This document shows positions 5,998 through 9,739 of a DNA stretch of 9,739 bases, in pieces (position 1 is the first letter of the stretch; the number at the start of each line of letters is the position of its first letter). The notes under the pieces were generated by a model, which did no database searches, had not been told where the DNA came from, and was given only the letters and a program-made list of their open reading frames with translations. This DNA comes from Methanomicrobiales archaeon (GTDB taxonomy: Archaea; Halobacteriota; Methanomicrobia; Methanomicrobiales; JACTUA01): the NCBI GenBank assembly GCA_028678635.1, contig JAJRDC010000105.1, positions 1 through 9,739 on the forward strand, given 5' to 3'. Position numbers and translations under genes: made by a program.

Positions 5998-6312
5998 TCA
6001 GTCGGACGCGAGCATCTGGGTGAGCATTCCCACGTACCGGTCACGGAGCTCGTAGGTGGCAAAGGAGCTGTCGACGGTCTTCTTCATCGTGAGGATCCCG
6101 ATCCGGGAGGCGAGAATCCCGATCATCGACGCCAGCGCATGGTAACTCACCGAGAACCTCTCCCTGACAGCCCCGAAGATCTGCGGGATTGTCACGATCC
6201 GGAACCGCAGGATCAGCCGGAGGATCTCCCGCCGGAGGCCCGTGCGGTCCCGCAGGAGGTACGCCTTCAGCCTCCGCCGAATCTCACCGGGCATCGCTGC
6301 CGTTGCAGCCAT
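5998..6312 (-). CDS. DUF2551-like winged-helix protein
   Basis: This 104-aa protein resembles DUF2551, a small archaeal family of unknown function. Recognisable parts are EIRRRLKAYLLRDRTGLRRE, then a helix-turn-helix-like stretch (IVTIPQIFGAVRERF followed by VSYHALASMIG), then a short beta hairpin around GILTMKKTVDSSFATYEL. This order fits a winged-helix DNA- or RNA-binding domain, so a regulatory role is likely, though the target is unknown. The open frame extends to 6420, but its first 36 codons cross the TATA-containing intergenic space and do not look like protein. ATG 6312 is preferred, with GGAG eight to ten bases upstream; a second ATG at 6294 (MPGEIRRR) is possible. It is divergent from secF and shares a 120-base upstream region with it, so either might be controlled from there. 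Confidence 0.75.
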   Translation of the reverse strand: MAATAAMPGEIRRRLKAYLLRDRTGLRREILRLILRFRIVTIPQIFGAVRERFSVSYHALASMIGILASRIGILTMKKTVDSSFATYELRDRYVGMLTQMLASD

Positions 6313-6360
6313 GCCGGGGGAGCTCCGCGGGAACTGGCTTAAGGCTTGTGGATTGCACCG

Positions 6361-6370
6361 GTTTATATAG
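6361..6370. promoter_or_regulatory. TATA box between the DUF2551-like gene and secF
   Basis: GTTTATATAG contains TTTATATA, a close match to the archaeal TATA consensus in the plus direction; its complement TATATAAA could serve the minus gene. For secF it predicts a start near 6391 and a leader of about 40 bases. For the DUF2551-like gene it predicts a start near 6340 and a leader of about 28 bases. The sequence alone does not decide between them. Confidence 0.6.
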
Positions 6371-6391
6371 GCGGGTTCCACTCCACCCGCC
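6370..6391. repeat. 7-bp inverted repeat beside the TATA box, candidate operator
   Basis: GGCGGGT (6370-6376) and ACCCGCC (6385-6391) are perfect inverted copies separated by eight bases, with arm centres 15 bases apart. The first arm begins on the last base of the TATA element. In the secF direction the dyad covers the stretch between TATA box and predicted start, where a repressor would block polymerase. In GC-rich DNA such dyads can arise by chance. Confidence 0.4.
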
Positions 6392-6404
6392 GGTGGCCCC
6401 CCCA

Positions 6405-6418
6405 AACATTTTAAACAC
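6405..6418 (+). promoter_or_regulatory. Second TATA-like element close to secF
   Basis: AACATTTTAAACAC is AT-rich within GC-rich DNA, with AAAC before TTTTAAA in the place of a BRE. Its centre (about 6412) is 21 bases from ATG 6433 and 27 bases from ATG 6439. No Shine-Dalgarno precedes either ATG, so a leaderless secF transcript starting near 6433-6439 is plausible. Confidence 0.45.
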
Positions 6419-6432
6419 AACCGCGAAAACCT

Positions 6433-7296
6433 ATGGGCATGGACTGGTTCCGGTACGATGTCGATCGCTACACCACCCCGCGTGCAGCGATCATTCCCCT
6501 GGCAATCCTGGTCCTTGCCCTGATCTACCTCGGCTATACCATGGCCACCACCGGCATGCCCGTGAAACCCGGCCTGGACTTCCAGGGAGGGACGGCGGTG
6601 ACCATCATCTCCGGCGAGGACGAGGCAGCGATCCGGGCACTGGTTGCCGGCTACCCACTGGAATCGGTGACAAAAGAAGGGGGAAACCAGTACCTGCTGA
6701 AATTCGGGGCCATGTCCCCCGACCAGAACGAGCAGCTGGTGCAGCTGATCACCAGCCGGTACCCGGATGCTTCCATCAACTACATCGATGAGACCTTCGG
6801 GGCAACATTGCAGGGACAGGCCCTCCTAGCCCTCATCTTCTCCTTCATCGGCATGGCCATTGTGGTCTTCATCGCCTTCCGTACCGGGGTTCCCTCCCTT
6901 GCCGTGATCTTCTGTGCCTTCGCTGACATGGTGGTCACGGCCGCGCTGATGAACGTCTTCGGAATCCCGCTCACCCTTGGAACAGTGGCGGCACTTCTCA
7001 TGCTGATCGGGTACTCGGTGGACAGTGATATCCTGCTCACCATGCGGGTGCTGAAACGGCGCGGGGTCCTCTCCGAGAAGCTGGCGGGTGCGTTCCACAC
7101 CGGGATCATCATGACCACCACCACCATTGCCGCCGTTGCGGCGATGCTCGTGGTCACCACCCTCATGAACGTCCCGGTGATCCAGGAGATCGCCGCGGTG
7201 CTCCTCATCGGCCTCTTCGTGGACATCTACAACACCTGGATCACGAACGCGGCGCTCCTGCGCTGGTACGTGGAGAAGAAGGGGGCCACTTCATGA
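6433..7296 (+). CDS. secF: Protein-export membrane protein SecF
   Basis: SecF works with SecD beside the SecYE translocon and uses the ion gradient to assist late steps of protein export; archaea have SecDF but no SecA. The 287-aa product shows the family plan: a first membrane helix (about 18-38), the conserved GLDFQGG (47-53), an external domain of about 75 residues, and then five more helices (about 129-149, 154-174, 180-202, 225-247, 252-277). The conserved GYSVDSDILL (193-202) lies in the fourth helix and contains the charged residues linked to ion coupling. The start may be ATG 6433 or ATG 6439 (MDWFRYDV); the nearby TATA-like element fits the second slightly better. The secF-before-secD order is usual in archaea, and the two genes overlap by four bases (ATGA). 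Confidence 0.95.
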   Translation: MGMDWFRYDVDRYTTPRAAIIPLAILVLALIYLGYTMATTGMPVKPGLDFQGGTAVTIISGEDEAAIRALVAGYPLESVTKEGGNQYLLKFGAMSPDQNEQLVQLITSRYPDASINYIDETFGATLQGQALLALIFSFIGMAIVVFIAFRTGVPSLAVIFCAFADMVVTAALMNVFGIPLTLGTVAALLMLIGYSVDSDILLTMRVLKRRGVLSEKLAGAFHTGIIMTTTTIAAVAAMLVVTTLMNVPVIQEIAAVLLIGLFVDIYNTWITNAALLRWYVEKKGATS

Positions 7297-8831
7297 GCAA
7301 GACGAGGGGCCCTGCGAAGAAGAAGGAAGCTGTGGCTCCGCCGAAGGAGAAGCCCGTCCAGGCCGCCCCGCACCAGGAGAAGCCGGTGAGCTGGACCGAG
7401 GTCCTGAAGGACTGGCGGGTCACCCTCCTCCTGATCCTGGTCGTCCTCTCGGTCGCGGCCATCTACCCCCACACCGAGGACGGGAAACTCACCTCCCGGC
7501 TGCAGTTCGGGCTGGACCTGCAGGGAGGCTCCTGGATCCAGATGGGATTCGGGGCCGAGGTGGTGGGGTACGAGACCACGGGGAGTGTCGATGATCTGGT
7601 CTTCGCCCTCCGTGACCGGCTGGACACCCAGGTCTATGACCTGGGCAACGGGAAGATCGAGATCCAGAAATACTATACCCGCGATGACCTGGCCCGGATC
7701 TTTCCCGAGGTGAACGCGACCCTGACGAGCTACGAGGAGGGTGTCAGCAGGAACACCGCGGACACGGTGAAGCGGATCCTGGAGGAGAAGATCAACAGCC
7801 TGGGCACCCGGGACGCCCGGGTGAACCTCCTCACGCCGGTGGGATCCAGCGTGGTCAGGTACGTCCGGGTGGAGCTGGCGGGCGTCAACCTGCAGACGGC
7901 CCGGGATATCGTCACCCAGCAGGGGAAGTTTGAGATCCGGGTCCAGACCACAGGGAACGAGTCCCAGCATGTCCTCTACGGTGACGTCATCACCGGAGTG
8001 GGCGTCCCGAACAAGGAGCCGGGAACCGAGATCTGGGGGGTCAGCTTCACCCTCAATGACAATGGTGCCGCCGCCTTCCGGGACGCCTGCATCCAGACCG
8101 GGGCCACCACTGATCCGGAGAACCACTACCTCTCCATGATCCTGGACGGAAAAACGGTGTACAGTGCACCGCTCTCGGCGGACCTGGCCAGCTCGCTCCA
8201 GACCCAGCCCACGAAACAGCTCTATGCCACCACCGGCGAGGGGAACGCAGGTCTGGAACAGGCCCAGCAGCTGGAGATCCACCTGAGGGCCGGTGCGCTC
8301 CCGGTCGAGGTGAGGGTGGCCGGCTCCGGCTCGGTCTCGGCGCCCCTGGGCGAGCAGTACCTGTGGGCCAGCATCGTGGCCCTCCTGTTCGCCATCCTCA
8401 CGGTCGGCGTGGTGGTCTACTACCGGTACCGGGAACCCCTGATCGTGTTCCCCATGATGGCCATCAACCTGTCCGAGGTGGTGATCCTCCTGGGGGTGGC
8501 CACGTTCATCCAGCAGCTGGACCTGGCCGCCATCGCGGGGCTGATTGCCGTCGTGGGGACGGGGATTGACCAGCTGGTGGTGATCACCGACGAGGTGCTC
8601 CACGAGGGCCGGGTGCCATCCCCCTCCCTGTACCGGAAGCGCCTGGACCGGGCGGTGGCCATCATCCTGGTCGCGGCCGGCACCGTGGTCATTGCCATGC
8701 TTCCGCTGATCCTGATGGACCTCTCGACCCTGAAGGGCTTTGCCATCATCACCATCATCGGTGTCCTGATCGGGGTCCTCGTCACCCGGCCGGCCTACGG
8801 GAAGATCATCATGGCGATACTCTCCCGGTGA
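7293..8831 (+). CDS. secD: Protein-export membrane protein SecD
   Basis: SecD is the larger partner of SecF in the SecDF complex. The 512-aa protein begins with a Lys/Pro-rich cytoplasmic tail (1-32) and one membrane helix (about 43-58), then the conserved FGLDLQGGSW (72-81). A large external domain of nearly 300 residues follows, holding the P1-type base and head; residues about 150-230 include an EEKINSLGTRDARV-like segment common in SecD. Five membrane helices close the protein from about 357. The ion-coupling motif appears as VGTGIDQLVVITDE (421-434), with D426 and D433 as acidic residues; the bacterial form is more like GANVDA. The ATG at 7293 overlaps the secF stop, indicating coupled translation and equal expression. 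The stop codon lies inside a tandem repeat. Confidence 0.95.
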   Translation: MSKTRGPAKKKEAVAPPKEKPVQAAPHQEKPVSWTEVLKDWRVTLLLILVVLSVAAIYPHTEDGKLTSRLQFGLDLQGGSWIQMGFGAEVVGYETTGSVDDLVFALRDRLDTQVYDLGNGKIEIQKYYTRDDLARIFPEVNATLTSYEEGVSRNTADTVKRILEEKINSLGTRDARVNLLTPVGSSVVRYVRVELAGVNLQTARDIVTQQGKFEIRVQTTGNESQHVLYGDVITGVGVPNKEPGTEIWGVSFTLNDNGAAAFRDACIQTGATTDPENHYLSMILDGKTVYSAPLSADLASSLQTQPTKQLYATTGEGNAGLEQAQQLEIHLRAGALPVEVRVAGSGSVSAPLGEQYLWASIVALLFAILTVGVVVYYRYREPLIVFPMMAINLSEVVILLGVATFIQQLDLAAIAGLIAVVGTGIDQLVVITDEVLHEGRVPSPSLYRKRLDRAVAIILVAAGTVVIAMLPLILMDLSTLKGFAIITIIGVLIGVLVTRPAYGKIIMAILSR

Positions 8832-8867
8832 AGGATCCCATCACCTGCCGGTGAAGGATCCCATCAC
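8825..8867. repeat. Two tandem 20-bp direct repeats across the secD stop codon
   Basis: CCGGTGAAGGATCCCATCAC occurs at 8825-8844 and again, without mismatch, at 8848-8867, separated by CTG (period 23). The first copy contains the secD stop codon. The second ends one to three bases before the TATA box of the thioredoxin gene. Each copy is itself a loose dyad (GTGA...TCAC around GGATCC), which would suit a dimeric regulator. A simple tandem duplication without function is the alternative. Confidence 0.85.
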
Positions 8868-8878
8868 AATATTTATTG
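8868..8878 (+). promoter_or_regulatory. TATA box for the thioredoxin-fno pair
   Basis: AATATTTATTG stands out from GC-rich surroundings directly after the tandem repeat. With its centre near 8873, transcription should start around 8898, giving a leader of about 12 bases. That leader would still contain the GGTGG (8901-8905) five bases before the thioredoxin ATG. Confidence 0.6.
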
Positions 8879-8909
8879 CTCCTTCCGCGGACCCTTCTGC
8901 GGTGGATCC

Positions 8910-9182
8910 ATGGGAAAACCCGTGATCATCGATTTTTACGCGGACTGGTGTGGACCCTGCAAGTACCAGACCCCTATCCTCGAGGACCTGAAGAAGCGGA
9001 TGGGTGATTCCATCGAAGTCAGGAAGGTGGACGTGGACAACCACATGGATCTGGCAGACCGGTACGATATCCACGTGGTGCCCACGCTGGTCATCGAGAA
9101 GGATGGGAAGCTGGTCCGCCGGTTTGAGGGAGTGACCGACGCAGGGACCCTGGAATCCGTGATGAAGCCGCTGGTGGACTAG
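8910..9182 (+). CDS. Thioredoxin (small archaeal type)
   Basis: Thioredoxins reduce protein disulfides in the cytoplasm and are themselves reduced by a thioredoxin reductase. The 90-aa protein is compact, as is common in methanogens. It has the classic active site WCGPC (13-17; C14 and C17), an aspartate at position 8 in IIDFYADW near the buried-Asp position, and the cis-proline in VVPT (P58), followed by the final strands LVIEKDGKLVRRFEG and a C-terminal helix. There is no signal peptide. The ATG at 8910 has GGTGG five bases upstream. The oxidoreductase gene begins on the base after the stop codon, so the two are surely cotranscribed, suggesting a redox link between F420/NADPH and this thioredoxin. 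No thioredoxin reductase gene lies in the window. Confidence 0.93.
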   Translation: MGKPVIIDFYADWCGPCKYQTPILEDLKKRMGDSIEVRKVDVDNHMDLADRYDIHVVPTLVIEKDGKLVRRFEGVTDAGTLESVMKPLVD

Positions 9183-9739
9183 GTGAAGATAGGGATTGTC
9201 GGCGGGACGGGGGAGATCGGGGAGGGGCTGGCCATGCGCCTCGCCCCCCGGCACGAGGTGGTGATCGGGTCCCGCGAGGCAGAGAAGGCATCGGTCTCCA
9301 GCACAGAGTGCATGGGGATCCTCCATGCCCGGGGGACCCCCTGCATCCTCCGGGGCGTGACGAACCAGGAGGCGGTGGACCACGGGGAGGTGGTGATCCT
9401 GGCCATCCCTTTCACCCACCTGGCCCCCACCGTCTCATCCCTGACCGGTCTCGGCAGGAAGATCGTCATCTCCCCGGTGAACCCCATGCAGAAGGCCGAC
9501 ATCTTCTTCTTTGCCCCCCCTCCGGAGGGTTCCGCGGCGCTCTTCCTCGCGAAACTCCTCCCGCCCGGTACCCGGATCTGCACCGCCTTCAACAACGTGG
9601 CTGCCAACCGGTGGCGTGCGCTGGATGAGCCCCTGGACTACTCGGTGGCCGTCTGCGGCGATGACGTGGAAGCAAAGCAGGTGGTGCGGCAGGTGGTGGA
9701 GTCGGTCCCGAATCTGAAGGCATTCGACGCAGGGCCGCT
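9183..9739 (+). CDS. npdG: F420H2:NADP oxidoreductase (NADPH-dependent F420 reductase), 3' end missing
   Basis: This enzyme moves hydride between coenzyme F420 and NADP(H), giving methanogens NADPH for biosynthesis. The window holds 185 codons; family members are about 210-230 aa, so only the C-terminal end is missing. The N-terminus KIGIVGGTGEIGEGLAMRLA (2-21) is a Rossmann motif. GSRE (29-32) carries the Ser-Arg that recognises the NADP 2'-phosphate. ILAIPF, ISPVNPM and the family stretch AFNNVAANRW follow. The start is GTG at 9183, directly after the thioredoxin stop, with GGTGG five bases upstream. Bacterial and archaeal 6-phosphogluconate-dehydrogenase-like reductases share the fold, but the AFNNV stretch and the methanogen setting favour this call. 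Confidence 0.9.
   Translation, partial: MKIGIVGGTGEIGEGLAMRLAPRHEVVIGSREAEKASVSSTECMGILHARGTPCILRGVTNQEAVDHGEVVILAIPFTHLAPTVSSLTGLGRKIVISPVNPMQKADIFFFAPPPEGSAALFLAKLLPPGTRICTAFNNVAANRWRALDEPLDYSVAVCGDDVEAKQVVRQVVESVPNLKAFDAGP

Noticed and set aside
6313..6420. N-terminal extension of the DUF2551-like frame
   Set aside because: It crosses the TATA box and dyad, and the family-like sequence starts only near MPGEIRRR.
7227..8603. 458-codon minus-strand open frame opposite secD
   Set aside because: It is antisense to secD, rich in His, Asp, Gly and Gln with no domain, and is explained by codon bias on the coding strand.
8825..8867. Tandem 20-bp repeat considered as a CRISPR remnant
   Set aside because: There are only two copies, with a three-base spacer, and the first overlaps a coding stop; there are no cas genes nearby.

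Overview
The window looks like chromosomal DNA from a GC-rich methanogenic archaeon, most likely order Methanomicrobiales. The evidence is an archaeal SecF/SecD pair with no SecA-type component, an RtcB ligase next to archease, a start matching F420H2:NADP oxidoreductase, two proteins resembling the methanogen families DUF2551 and DUF2111, TATA-box promoters and frequent GTG starts. The order-level assignment is inference from gene content and composition.

Positions 1-5926 hold one dense run of ten minus-strand genes, read from high to low coordinates: a 94-aa CxxC protein, archease, RtcB, a glutamine-amidotransferase-like protein with a cysteine cluster, a DUF2111-like protein, biotin protein ligase, BioY, two ECF ATPases and the start of EcfT (cut by the left edge). 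Neighbours overlap or lie within about 15 bases, so the run is probably one operon or a few. It joins tRNA-splicing/RNA-ligation genes to a complete biotin import and protein-biotinylation set. A TATA-like element about 27 bases upstream of the first gene suggests a leaderless transcript.

Positions 5927-6432 hold a small winged-helix-like DUF2551 gene (minus strand) with short intergenic spaces on both sides. The 120-base space between it and secF carries a strong TATA element, a 7-bp inverted repeat next to it, and a second TATA-like element close to secF.

Positions 6433-9739 are read on the plus strand: secF and secD (stop/start overlap ATGA), a 20-bp tandem repeat that covers the secD stop codon and lies upstream of a TATA box, a thioredoxin, and directly after it the 5' part of an F420H2:NADP oxidoreductase gene (cut by the right edge).

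I see no mobile element, CRISPR array, rRNA or tRNA. Most of the window is housekeeping. The less ordinary points are the division of degenerate residues between the two ECF ATPases, the unrecognised operon members, and the repeats and dyads at the promoters.
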